Shown here one piece after another: positions 1 through 7,811 of a DNA stretch of 48,290 nucleotides (its first letter is position 1; every line of letters starts with the position of its first letter). Below the pieces are notes generated by a model. The model worked only from the letters and a program-made list of their open reading frames with translations. It ran no database searches and was not told where the DNA came from. Both the position numbers and the translations under genes were made by a program. This stretch comes from Streptomyces triticirhizae (lineage in GTDB: Bacteria > Actinomycetota > Actinomycetes > Streptomycetales > Streptomycetaceae): positions 1 through 48,290 of the forward strand of contig NZ_RFFJ01000020.1 in NCBI RefSeq assembly GCF_003696235.1, given 5' to 3'.

Positions 1-229
1 ACGCCGGCCTGCCGGCCGGGCACGCGGGGGCACGGCAGCGCCGTGCCGCGCGGCGCACGCCCATGCCGCGCGCCGCGCCCCGGAGGACCTGGCGCATCCC
101 CTAGGGAGCCCGGACCCCGAAGACGCAACTCCCGGTGTACGCACGGCCGGCGTCTCCCACCGCCGTGGTACGGCAGGTGTCAGCCACGGGCCGACGACCG
201 CATGGCACCGCGCCACGGAGCCTTGGCGC

Positions 230-676
230 ATGGAAGGCTCCCGCTCCCCGCTCGCCCTGCGCGCGGCCGCGCTCGACCGACGGCTGGTCACCCTGCTGAC
301 CGGCATGGCCCTGATCCGGCCGCTGTGCTCCATCACCGGACTGACCGACGCGCTCGGTCGACCCTTCGCCCCGCTGGCGTTCACCGTGGCCATCTCGCTG
401 GCCTGGGTGCTGATCGTCGCCCGGAGCAACGCGCCAGACCCGTTGGGCACGCTGGTCGCCGCAGGGCTGTGCTACGCCCTGGCCGCCATCGCGCTCAGCG
501 GCGTGCTCTCCCCGCTGCTGGACGGCGAGTTGGAGGGGCCGCTGGCCCGGCCCTTCACCATCGCCCCCCTGCTCGCGGTGAACACCCTCTGGGGCGCCGC
601 CTGCGGACGCGCCGCCGCCGCCCTGCGCGACCGACGCGACCGACGCGATCGGCACGTTCGGTGCGATGGCCGGTGA
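230..676 (+). CDS. Small membrane protein of unknown function
   Basis: A 148-residue protein with about four hydrophobic stretches (roughly residues 18-36, 43-64, 74-95 and 108-128), ending in a very basic Arg/Asp-rich tail, so it is probably a polytopic inner-membrane protein. No family is recognised. The ATG is preceded by GGAG at a 9-nt spacing. The same frame stays open leftward to the window edge without a good start codon, so a longer protein beginning outside the window cannot be excluded, although the upstream translation looks unlike protein. It converges on the next gene, 62 bp away. Seen: hydrophobic pattern and ribosome site. Inferred: membrane location. Confidence 0.6.
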   Translation: MEGSRSPLALRAAALDRRLVTLLTGMALIRPLCSITGLTDALGRPFAPLAFTVAISLAWVLIVARSNAPDPLGTLVAAGLCYALAAIALSGVLSPLLDGELEGPLARPFTIAPLLAVNTLWGAACGRAAAALRDRRDRRDRHVRCDGR

Positions 677-738
677 CGCACGCCGGAGAAGGCTCCGTCC
701 CGCTCCCACTCCCCTGTGTCCTCTCGTCCCCCTCGTTC

Positions 739-1812
739 TCACTCTCCCTTCCCGCCCTTCCCGGGCAGCCGCCGCGAGGCGAGCAGCGCGATCGCGCCGA
801 CCACCAGCAGCACCATGACCGAGTTGGCGCTGATACCGCCGTCCCCGTCGTTCGACTCGCCGTCGCCCGAACCCCCGGACGCACCGCGTTCGTTCGCCCC
901 CTCGTCCGTTCCCTCCTCTCGCGCGCGGTCCTCGGCCGCGACGCTCTCCGGCAGCAGCTCCCCCTCCAACTCGATCGGCTCGACCCGACTGCCCTCCCCC
1001 TCCGAGCCGAACATCAGGTACCGCCCACCGGTGGCGAAGGTCACCGACTCCCCCTGCTGCTGAAGCGGGACCCGCACCCGCCGCTCCAGCCGTTGGGGCA
1101 TCCCGTCCTCGCCCCAGGCGAACATCCTCGCCGCGAAGTAGCCACGCAGCAGAAGCCTGCTGCCATCCGGCGCGAACGCCCCGTCGGTCACCTCCAGTTC
1201 GATGTCGGCCACCCGCTCAAAGACGTTAACCCCCGCCTCTGACAATTCCTCGGGACCGGCGTAGAGGCCGCCCTCGCCGTCCCCGTTCTTGCTGGCGATA
1301 TAGACCCGGCCCGTCGCCGGATGCACCATCAGGGCCTCCGCGTCGCGCGGTCCGTCGGCGTACTGGACGGTGTAGACGGTCGGCGCGACCGTGGCGTCCG
1401 CCAACTCGGCCGGCTCGGGCAGCCGGTAGATCCACACCTCCGGCCACTCCCCGCCGAAGTTGTCGCCGATGTCCGCGACATAGAGGTCGCCGTCGGGCCC
1501 GAGGGAGATCGCCTCGACGTCCCGGGCGGTCACGCCCTCCAGGCTGACCGTGGCCCGGGTCTCGCCCGTGGTGCCGTCCACCGCGTAGATCCGGGCCGCG
1601 TCGTCGCTGTCGTTGTGCGTCCAGTAGACGTCCGGGTGGCGTGAACTCGCCGCCAGGCCACTGGACTCAGTCAGCCTCGGGTCGGCCAGGGTGAACTCCG
1701 CAGGGCCATCGTCCGACTCCCCGTCGTCCGCCACCGCGACCGGCGCGACGCCGGCCCACACCCCCACCACCAGGCAGGGAACGACGAGAACGCGCGAGAT
1801 CCAGGTGGGCAT
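739..1812 (-). CDS. Secreted, C-terminally anchored beta-propeller-like protein
   Basis: A 357-residue protein with a Sec-type signal peptide ([20 protein letters not shown], cleavage near AVADD), a central region with propeller-like repeats (the [20 protein letters not shown] segment and [17 protein letters not shown]), a Gly/Ser/Asp/Glu-rich linker and a final membrane helix followed by [11 protein letters not shown]. The central region resembles the esterase-like or NHL-type extracellular propellers common in Streptomyces. The end (low-complexity linker, one helix, basic tail) suggests anchoring to the membrane with the propeller outside; no LPXTG was seen. The start at 1812 puts the signal peptide at the N-terminus. 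The reading frame extends further upstream, but that part is Arg-rich and not signal-like. Substrate unknown. Confidence 0.75.
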   Translation of the reverse strand: MPTWISRVLVVPCLVVGVWAGVAPVAVADDGESDDGPAEFTLADPRLTESSGLAASSRHPDVYWTHNDSDDAARIYAVDGTTGETRATVSLEGVTARDVEAISLGPDGDLYVADIGDNFGGEWPEVWIYRLPEPAELADATVAPTVYTVQYADGPRDAEALMVHPATGRVYIASKNGDGEGGLYAGPEELSEAGVNVFERVADIELEVTDGAFAPDGSRLLLRGYFAARMFAWGEDGMPQRLERRVRVPLQQQGESVTFATGGRYLMFGSEGEGSRVEPIELEGELLPESVAAEDRAREEGTDEGANERGASGGSGDGESNDGDGGISANSVMVLLVVGAIALLASRRLPGKGGKGE

Positions 1813-1951
1813 GGCTCCAAGGGTGCCATCCTGCCGAGGGGCCCGGCGCGCCCGCCCGACGCACCCACCCCGCCCCGCGCGCCGTTCCGCGACTGACCGG
1901 GAATCCAGGGACCATTGCGCCGGGAGTGACGGCTTTCTACGCTCAGTGCCC

Positions 1952-2722
1952 ATGAGCGGATACGGACCGCCCGGATACGGGCAACAACCCGGCCAGGGGC
2001 AACCCGGGCAGGGGCAGCAGCCCGGTTATGGATACCCGGGCCAGGGCCAACCAACCGGCCCACCCACACCACAACAACCCGGCTACGGCCACCAGCCCCA
2101 GTACGGCCAACAGCCGGGGCAGCAGGGCCAGCCCGGCCAACCCGGTCAGCCGCAGCAGCCCGGCTACGGATACCCCGGCCAGGGACAGCAACCCGGCGCC
2201 GGACAGCAGCCGCCCGCCTGGGGCGCCCCCGGTCCCGCCGTTCCCCCGTCGTCGGGTGCGGCGTTCCCGGGTCAGGTCTACATCATCGGGATCGTCGGCT
2301 CGGCCATAGCCGCGCTCGCGTCGTTCTTCTCCTGGGTCGAGGTCTCCGGTGACCTGATCGCGGAGGGGGAGGCCGACGGCATCCGGGGCACCTCGGGGGA
2401 CGGCATCTGGACGCTGGTCCTCGGCATCATCGCGGTCGTGCTCTTCGTCGCCGCCAAGGCGGCCAAGAAGCCGGTGCTCAACGCGGCCGGCGCGGTGCCG
2501 GGTCTGTTCATTCTGGGCATCGCGGCGCTCAACATGTTCAACACGGAACGGCTCGCCCGCGCCGACGTGGAAGACGAGATGCCGATCACCGACGCGCAGT
2601 GGGACGAGCTGGCCGCGAACTTCGAGTTCGCGCCGGACGTCGGCCTCTATCTCGTCACGGCCGGCGCCCTGGGCGCGTTGACGGCCGGCATCCTGGCGGC
2701 GACGCAACTGCGCAAGAGCTAG
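1952..2722 (+). CDS. Gly/Pro/Gln/Tyr-rich membrane protein, paralogue 1
   Basis: A 256-residue protein. The first ~105 residues are low-complexity repeats of the [13 protein letters not shown] kind, followed by about four membrane helices ([55 protein letters not shown]; the C-terminal [20 protein letters not shown]). Such disordered cytoplasmic tails on small tetraspan proteins are common in Streptomyces; no function is established here. The start ATGAGCGGATAC lies 8 nt after a TACGCT box and has no Shine-Dalgarno, so the message is probably leaderless. The next gene is a shorter paralogue with the same start context, so the pair looks like a tandem duplication whose copies differ mainly in tail length. 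Confidence 0.8.
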   Translation: MSGYGPPGYGQQPGQGQPGQGQQPGYGYPGQGQPTGPPTPQQPGYGHQPQYGQQPGQQGQPGQPGQPQQPGYGYPGQGQQPGAGQQPPAWGAPGPAVPPSSGAAFPGQVYIIGIVGSAIAALASFFSWVEVSGDLIAEGEADGIRGTSGDGIWTLVLGIIAVVLFVAAKAAKKPVLNAAGAVPGLFILGIAALNMFNTERLARADVEDEMPITDAQWDELAANFEFAPDVGLYLVTAGALGALTAGILAATQLRKS

Positions 2723-2982
2723 CGGCGGTTGAGGGAACCGCCGGGGGGAGACGGCTCAACTTCCCACCCAGAGAAGGGATATCGAGCCGTCGGTGGGGAA
2801 CGATCAGGAACAGTCGCTCGTCCAACGCACGTGCATCGGATTTCGGACGAAGCGGAAAGTCCGTTCCGGATGAGGACGACTTTCGGCGGATGACTACATC
2901 TGCGCAAAGATAAAACGCGCATAAGCGGTCTATCGGTCAAGCGGGTTGCATGGGTACTCCCCTGTTCCTAGCGTCTCCCGGC

Positions 2983-3507
2983 ATGAGTGGATACGGACAA
3001 CAGCAACCGGCCGCATACAACCAGGGCCCCTACACCCCTCCCCCGGCGGCACCCCTCGCCCCGGCGCTTCCCCAGCAGATCCACATCGCCGGCATCGTCG
3101 GCAGCGCGCTCGCCGCGCTGGGCTCGATCCTGGCGTGGGCGTCCGGCGAGGCAGAGGGCGTGTCCGGCAGCACCAAGGGCCTCGAAGGCGATGGCCTCTG
3201 GACTCTGCTGCTGAGCATCGTCGCCATCGGCCTCTTCGCCGCTGGCATGGCCACCAAGAAGGTCGTGCTGTCCGCAGCGGCTGCCGCTCCGGCGCTGATC
3301 GTTCTGGTCTTCGGCTTCCTGAACTTCCTGGACCCCGAGCGAGTGGTCCGCGCCGAGGCGGAGGGTGAGGGCATTCCGTCGGAGATGATGGACGAGTTCC
3401 TCAACTCCATCGAGATCTCCGCCGGGTTCGGCATCTACCTCGTACTCCTCGGCGCCCTCGGCGGCCTCGCCGCCGGCGCGTTCGCGGCCACCAAGCTCAA
3501 GAAGTGA
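2983..3507 (+). CDS. Membrane protein, paralogue 2 of the tandem pair
   Basis: A 174-residue protein with a short Gly/Gln/Pro/Tyr-rich tail (MSGYGQQQPAAYNQGPY) and four membrane helices that align with the preceding gene: HIAGIVGSALAALGSILAW matches [36 protein letters not shown] matches [17 protein letters not shown], and both end in a GLYLV/GIYLV...ATKLKK-type helix. The extracellular acidic segment before the last helix (EAEGEGIPSEMMDEF) is also shared in kind. The ATG sits 8 nt after TAGCGT, the same spacing as in paralogue 1, with no ribosome-binding site. An in-frame ATG at 2950 would add 11 non-conserved residues and was not chosen. Function unknown. Confidence 0.78.
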   Translation: MSGYGQQQPAAYNQGPYTPPPAAPLAPALPQQIHIAGIVGSALAALGSILAWASGEAEGVSGSTKGLEGDGLWTLLLSIVAIGLFAAGMATKKVVLSAAAAAPALIVLVFGFLNFLDPERVVRAEAEGEGIPSEMMDEFLNSIEISAGFGIYLVLLGALGGLAAGAFAATKLKK

Positions 3508-3586
3508 GTTGCGGTTAGCACTCGTTAGCAGAAGCAACAGGCCGGGAGTCGCCCCACGACGGAACGTTTACCGGGCGCACTCCACG

Positions 3587-3616
3587 AGTCGGTCATCACA
3601 CGTGTGGTGACCGACT
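3587..3616. promoter_or_regulatory. 30-bp near-perfect palindrome, candidate operator
   Basis: The half AGTCGGTCATCACAC is followed at once by its inverted copy with one mismatch (GTGTGGTGACCGACT). There is no loop, which fits a dimeric repressor site (TetR-like size) better than a terminator. It lies 80 bp upstream of the aldo/keto reductase start. No regulator gene is adjacent. Confidence 0.5.
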
Positions 3617-3696
3617 TTCGCTTTCCCGGCCCCCGGGACAGGGCGGCGGCGCGGGCCCTTGCCTTGAGCACACTCCAAGGCGTTTGCTTACTGAAC

Positions 3697-4695
3697 ATGA
3701 AGTACACACAGCTGGGACGCACGGGGCTCAAAGTCAGCCGACTGGTTCTGGGAACGATGAACTTCGGGCCTCTCGCTGACGAGGCGTACAGTCACTCGAT
3801 CATGGACGCCGCGCTCGATGCCGGCGTTAACTTCTTCGACACCGCGAACGTTTACGGGGGTCCCAACAACCGGGGCCGCACCGAGGAGATCATCGGTACC
3901 TGGTTCGCCAAGGGCGGCGAACGGCGCGACAAGGTCGTCCTGGCCACCAAGGTCTACGGGAACACCACCAACGGCGACCAGCCGCCATGGCCCAACCACG
4001 ACAAGCTCTCGGCCGTCAACATCCGTCGGGCCGTCGACGCGAGCCTCAAGCGGCTCGGGACCGACCACATCGACGTCTACCAGTTCCACCACGTGGACCG
4101 GAACACCCCGTGGGACGAGATCTGGCAGGCCATCGACGTCCTGGTGCAGCAGGGCAAGATCCTCTACGCCGGGTCGTCGAACTTCGCCGGCTGGCACATC
4201 GCCCGCGCCAACGAGGCCGCCGCGCGGCGCAACTCGTTGGGCCTGGTGAGCGAGCAGTGCCTCTACAACCTGGCCGAGCGCAGCGCCGAGATGGAGGTCA
4301 TCCCGGCCGCCGAGGGCTACGGCCTGGGCGTGATCCCCTGGTCCCCGCTCCAGGGCGGGCTGCTGGGCGGCGCCATCCGCAAGGAGCGCGAGGGCGGCGC
4401 CTCGCGCAGCACCGAGGGACGCTCGGGCCAGGCGCTGGCAGACCCGACCCTGCGTGCCAAGGTGCAGGAGTACGAGGACCTGCTGGAGAAGCACGGCATC
4501 GCGCCCGGCGACGCGGCGCTGGCCTGGCTGCTGACCCGGCCCGGCGTGACCGGCCCGATCGTCGGCCCGCGCACCAGGGAGCAGCTGGACTCGGCGCTGC
4601 GCGCGGTCGAGTTGGAGCTGAGTGACGAGATCCTCACCGAGCTGGACCGGATCTTCCCCGGGCCGGGACCGTCCCCGGAGTCCTTCGCCTGGTGA
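3697..4695 (+). CDS. Aldo/keto reductase
   Basis: A 332-residue NADPH-dependent oxidoreductase of the aldo/keto reductase superfamily (YajO/Tas-like branch), which reduces aldehydes or ketones in the cytoplasm. It begins with the family signature MKYTQLGRTGLKVSRLVLGT. The catalytic tetrad is visible: Asp and Tyr in FFDTANVYG, Lys in VLATKVYG, His in YQFHHVD. The cofactor-binding end carries GPIVGPRTREQLDSAL. Length is normal. The frame extends further upstream, but the family-typical start is the ATG at 3697; no good Shine-Dalgarno precedes it. A 30-bp palindrome upstream suggests repressor control. The gene stands alone and the physiological substrate cannot be read from sequence. Confidence 0.92.
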   Translation: MKYTQLGRTGLKVSRLVLGTMNFGPLADEAYSHSIMDAALDAGVNFFDTANVYGGPNNRGRTEEIIGTWFAKGGERRDKVVLATKVYGNTTNGDQPPWPNHDKLSAVNIRRAVDASLKRLGTDHIDVYQFHHVDRNTPWDEIWQAIDVLVQQGKILYAGSSNFAGWHIARANEAAARRNSLGLVSEQCLYNLAERSAEMEVIPAAEGYGLGVIPWSPLQGGLLGGAIRKEREGGASRSTEGRSGQALADPTLRAKVQEYEDLLEKHGIAPGDAALAWLLTRPGVTGPIVGPRTREQLDSALRAVELELSDEILTELDRIFPGPGPSPESFAW

Positions 4696-4897
4696 CCCCG
4701 CCCCGGGCGGTGACTCGTCCGTCGCGTCCGTCGCGCCGGCCCCTCGGCGTCCGCTTCGGTGTCTCCAGTCGGCCCGTCGGTCCGCTTCCTTCGGGAAGGG
4801 AACCGGCGGGCCGCGCCATGTTCCGGGCCCGGAGTCGCCGGCGGCGGCACCCGCGCCGGTCACCGCACCCGGCCCGGGCGGCGGGCGCCGGCGCGCG

Positions 4898-4987
4898 TCA
4901 GCCGCCGAGGGCGGCGGCGACGGCGACCACGGCGAGGATCAGGACGAGGGCGGCGCTCACGATGCGGGCTCGGGTCTTGGCGTTCAC
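4898..4987 (-). CDS. 29-residue single-helix membrane peptide
   Basis: A short reading frame (GTG start, TGA stop) encoding a basic N-terminus, VNAKTRARI, followed by one hydrophobic helix (VSAALVLILAVVAVAAALGG). The GTG lies exactly 7 nt after TACCGT, the leaderless pattern used by several neighbours. A second in-frame GTG three codons upstream (4996) is possible. Charge pattern and helix length fit a small inner-membrane peptide with the N-terminus in the cytoplasm. Without it, 4696-5030 would be an empty 335-bp gap. Function unknown; conservation in other Streptomyces would be the deciding evidence. Confidence 0.5.
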   Translation of the reverse strand: MNAKTRARIVSAALVLILAVVAVAAALGG

Positions 4988-5030
4988 ACCAACCACGGTA
5001 CGCCCAGCTCACGACCGCTTCATCACCGCT

Positions 5031-5597
5031 TCATCGGCCCTCCAACGGCCAGCTGGCCTGGGTGCGGTAGCGCGTCCCGCCGGCGCCGTCCGCCGCGTCC
5101 TCGCTCCGCATCAACACCAGCGAGTCAGCCGTCCAGGCCACGCCCTCGAAACCGGCCAGCCTGGCCAGCCAGTGATCGAGGTCACCGTTCCGGTCCCGGT
5201 TCCGGGCGAGGGTCAGATGCGGCCGGTAGGCGTCGTGCACCGTCCCGCCGGGGGCGCCGGCGGCGCGGCCCGCCCCCGCGCTGGCGAACGCCAACCTGGT
5301 CAGCGGCTCCAGGTCCCCCGCGACGCCGGCCCACAGATGCCGCCGGCCGAACGCGCCCCCACCGACCAGCCGCAGCGAGAACGGCTCGACATCCCTCGCC
5401 ACGTCGGCCAACCCCTCGTACAGCACCGGCAGTTGGGCCCCGTCGGTCTCGCCGAAGAAGGCGAGGGTGATGTGCCAGTCCTCCCGTTCCGCCCAGCGCA
5501 GCCGCTCGCCCGACGGATGGCGGCGCAACGGGCCGATGGTGTCCGCGAGTTGGTCAAGCGCCTCGTCCGGCGGCAGCAGCGCCGCGAAGGTTCTCAT
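5031..5597 (-). CDS. thpR: RNA 2',3'-cyclic phosphodiesterase (2H family)
   Basis: A 188-residue member of the 2H phosphoesterase/LigT family, which opens 2',3'-cyclic phosphates on RNA and in vitro can join 2'-5' RNA ends. Both catalytic motifs are present: HITL at residues 42-45 and HLTL at 127-130. The N-terminus MRTFAALLPPDEALDQL is typical of the family and length is normal. The start codon is 8 nt after TATCAT, with no Shine-Dalgarno, so it is probably leaderless. It is divergent from a GNAT gene across a 78-bp gap that must hold both promoters. Confidence 0.88.
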   Translation of the reverse strand: MRTFAALLPPDEALDQLADTIGPLRRHPSGERLRWAEREDWHITLAFFGETDGAQLPVLYEGLADVARDVEPFSLRLVGGGAFGRRHLWAGVAGDLEPLTRLAFASAGAGRAAGAPGGTVHDAYRPHLTLARNRDRNGDLDHWLARLAGFEGVAWTADSLVLMRSEDAADGAGGTRYRTQASWPLEGR

Positions 5598-5675
5598 GGC
5601 GGCTCATGATAGGGACGGCCACTGACAGTCGCCGGAGACCGTGAGACGCTGACCAGGCCACCTAGGATGCCCGTT

Positions 5676-6191
5676 ATGAAGATCAGACCGGGCGGGCCCG
5701 AGGATCTGCCGCTGGTGTTGGGGATGTTGGACGGCGCGGTCGCCTGGCTGGTGGCGCGCGGCCACACCGGCCAGTGGGGAACGGAGCCGTGGTCCGCACG
5801 GCCGAAGGCGCGGGCCAAGGTGGAGCGCATCCTCACGGAGGGCGCGCCCTGGATCGCGGAGATCGACGGCGAACCGGCCGGCACCCTGACCCTGACCACG
5901 GGCCCCGGACCGGAGATCCCGCCGGCCGACGAGCCCGAACGGTATGTGCACCTGCTGGTCACCGACCGCCGCTTCGCCGGCCGGGGCGTCGGCGCCGCAC
6001 TCCTGGCGCACGCGGTCGAGGAGACCCGGCGCGTGGGCGTGGACCTGCTCCGCGTGGACTGCTACGCCGGCAACGAGGGGCGCCTCGTCGCGTACTACAC
6101 CGGCCAGGGCTTCACCCCGACCGAGCCCTTCTCCGTGGGCGACTGGCACGGCCAGGTGTTGGCGCGACGGGTGCTGCAGGGGGACGGCTGA
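5676..6191 (+). CDS. GNAT-family N-acetyltransferase
   Basis: A 171-residue GCN5-related acetyltransferase that transfers acetyl from acetyl-CoA to an amine. The core is visible: the strand YVHLLVTDRRFAGRGVGAALLAHAVEE contains the acetyl-CoA pyrophosphate loop (RRFAGRGVGAAL, the R/Q-x-x-G-x-G/A motif), followed by VDLLRVDCYAGNEGRLVAYYTGQGF, the usual C-terminal half. The ATG at 5676 is 7 nt after TAGGAT, a strong -10 match, so it may be leaderless; AGGA within that box could also serve as a ribosome site. An ATG three codons earlier was rejected because it overlaps the box. Substrate unknown. Confidence 0.85.
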   Translation: MKIRPGGPEDLPLVLGMLDGAVAWLVARGHTGQWGTEPWSARPKARAKVERILTEGAPWIAEIDGEPAGTLTLTTGPGPEIPPADEPERYVHLLVTDRRFAGRGVGAALLAHAVEETRRVGVDLLRVDCYAGNEGRLVAYYTGQGFTPTEPFSVGDWHGQVLARRVLQGDG

Positions 6192-6222
6192 ACGCTCAGC
6201 GGAGCATTGTCAGTACGCTCAG

Positions 6223-6297
6223 TTAACATCGACCCCATTCTTCGGTTACTCTTCGTAGTAGACGAGCTGCGAGGCGCAACGCACAGGGGGTTGGACG
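6223..6297 (+). promoter_or_regulatory. Strong promoter and ribosome site facing a gene-less strand
   Basis: TTAACA (6223-6228) is followed after 18 nt by TACTCT (6247-6252), and then by AGGGGG seven nt before an ATG at 6298. All elements point to a translated plus-strand transcript, but the plus strand downstream has no conventional gene; see the ORF at 6298. Confidence 0.45.
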
Positions 6298-6432
6298 ATG
6301 TTGAGGCAGCTGCTGAGCAGGGTGAGCACGGTGATGGGCCGTGTGTCACGGCGGATCGCACGGCTCGGAAGGGCGTTGGTGCGGTCGCTCGCGCGTGGCG
6401 CGGCGCCCCGGCGCCCGGCCGCACCACCGCTA
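6298..6432 (+). other. Basic ORF 5' part that runs on antisense to a kinase gene
   Basis: The ATG at 6298 has the best Shine-Dalgarno in its area (AGGGGG, 7-nt spacing) and a promoter-like sequence upstream. The first 45 codons encode a basic, amphipathic peptide (MLRQLLSRVSTVMGRVSRR...) lying before the 3' end of the opposite-strand kinase gene. No stop follows in frame until 8124, so as it stands the product would be read antisense through the whole kinase. A shift of one frame would reach a TAA at the kinase border. Possible readings: a small basic peptide whose stop was lost by a rearrangement, a leader, or an antisense RNA. Only the 5' part is given here. Confidence 0.3.
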
Positions 6433-7734
6433 ATGCGTCATCCCGAGTCCCAACAGCTCCCGGACCTCGGGGCGTTGGAGGAAGTTCACGCACCACGCGA
6501 AGTGCCCGTCGTCGCCGGCCGAGGAGTAGACGGTGGCGGTGGCCAGGGCGTAGGCGGCGCGATAGGTGAGCAACGTCTCCCTGGGGTACCCGAGTTGCCC
6601 GGTCATGGTGACCAGCAACGCCTCGTCGTGCCCCCGCGCCTCGGGCCCGTACATGTCGAAGAAGCCGGCGGCCGTGGCGGCGTCGAAGGCGTTGTCGCCG
6701 GCCGTGCTCAGAAAACCCCAGTCCAGCAGCCCGACGACCCGACCGTCGTTGTCCACAAGGATGTTGGGCGGGCAGATGTCCCCGTGCACCACCCGCGCCG
6801 GGCCGTCCGAGGTCGGCAGCGCGCGAAGCCGCGCCAACACGCCGGCCAGCACCGCGTCCTGCCCGGCCCTCCAGTCGCCCCCCGCGTCAGCGCCCGGATC
6901 GCTTCCCGCACCGGCACCGGCACCAGCCCCGGCAACCGGACCGGTGGCGGCACCCACCCCGGCATCGGCAACCGGACCGGCATCGGGCCCGCCTCCGTTG
7001 GCGCCCGGCCGCGCCGTCGCCCCGGACAGCGCCCGGGCGAAGGCGGTGCGGCCGGCCGTCGCGCGGCGCTCGACGAGGGCGGCCAGCGCCTCCGGCCAGG
7101 AGGAGTGCCCGGCCCACAGCGGGGCGGCCTCGCCCAGCGCGGGAAGGGCGCGGGCGGCCGGCCCGGCCGTGGTCGTGCGGAGCGCGGTCACCACCTCGAC
7201 GACGGCCGCGTGCCCCGCCGCAGGCCCCAGCCCCGCCTCGCTCAGCGGAACGCCGGGCAGCTCACGCTCCACGGTGACCACCAGTCCGTCCCGTTCCCGC
7301 ACCGCCACGGGCTCGGGAGTGGCGAACGGCAGCCGCTGGGCGGCCAGTTCGGCATGAAAGGCGGCGAACCGCCGCGCCTCGGCGGCGGTTCGCCCGTTGC
7401 TCCAGACCTTGCCGACCAGCCCGTCGGCCAGCCGGTACACGGTCCCCTCCATCCCCTGCCCCAGCAGGGCGAGGGGCCGGAGGCCCATCGCGCGCAGCAC
7501 CCCGACGGCCGTTGGCGGGCCGCCGTCCGCCGGTGGTTCCTCGCTGCCCGGCGGCGGCTGCTCGCCGCCTACCGCCGCCTCGCCAGCGCCCGCCGCGCGG
7601 CCACCGGCGGTGGCCGGCCCCAGGCCACCCACCGTCGAAGCCCGGCCGCTGGCCGACGTCCCGCCGCCCGGCGGCGGCCAAGCGCCGGCGCCAGCGCCGC
7701 CGTCCCGAACGCTCGGGCCACCCGGGTCGCTCAT
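6430..7734 (-). CDS. APH-like kinase family protein with Ala/Gly insert
   Basis: A 434-residue protein of the aminoglycoside phosphotransferase/choline kinase-like fold, which transfers phosphate from ATP to a small molecule. The nucleotide-lobe start is MGLRPLALLGQGMEGTVYRL; the catalytic loop HGDICPPN begins at residue 317 and the Mg-binding DWG is at 338. Two low-complexity regions are unusual: an Ala/Gly/Pro-rich N-terminal ~80 residues and an insert of ~40 residues (about 241-283) with AGAGAGAGS-type repeats just before the catalytic loop. The chosen ATG has GAGG 9 nt upstream; GTG 7761 and ATG 7749 are alternatives. It follows the MFS gene by 77 bp on the same strand, so co-transcription is likely. 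Substrate unknown. Confidence 0.8.
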   Translation of the reverse strand: MSDPGGPSVRDGGAGAGAWPPPGGGTSASGRASTVGGLGPATAGGRAAGAGEAAVGGEQPPPGSEEPPADGGPPTAVGVLRAMGLRPLALLGQGMEGTVYRLADGLVGKVWSNGRTAAEARRFAAFHAELAAQRLPFATPEPVAVRERDGLVVTVERELPGVPLSEAGLGPAAGHAAVVEVVTALRTTTAGPAARALPALGEAAPLWAGHSSWPEALAALVERRATAGRTAFARALSGATARPGANGGGPDAGPVADAGVGAATGPVAGAGAGAGAGSDPGADAGGDWRAGQDAVLAGVLARLRALPTSDGPARVVHGDICPPNILVDNDGRVVGLLDWGFLSTAGDNAFDAATAAGFFDMYGPEARGHDEALLVTMTGQLGYPRETLLTYRAAYALATATVYSSAGDDGHFAWCVNFLQRPEVRELLGLGMTH

Positions 7735-7811
7735 GCTGCTCGGCCTCATCACGCCCCTCACGCTACCCAGACCGCTGACGCCACGAGCGCCGGTCGCGCC
7801 ACCCGCAACGC

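Noticed and set aside
43..1242. Plus-strand open frame of 399 codons at the left edge
   Set aside because: Arg/Pro-rich and overlapping two better genes; no homologous-looking segment.
2770..2880. GGAAC motifs upstream of paralogue 2 as an ECF sigma promoter
   Set aside because: Spacing and the matching -10 element are not convincing, and the gene has a better TAGCGT box near its start.
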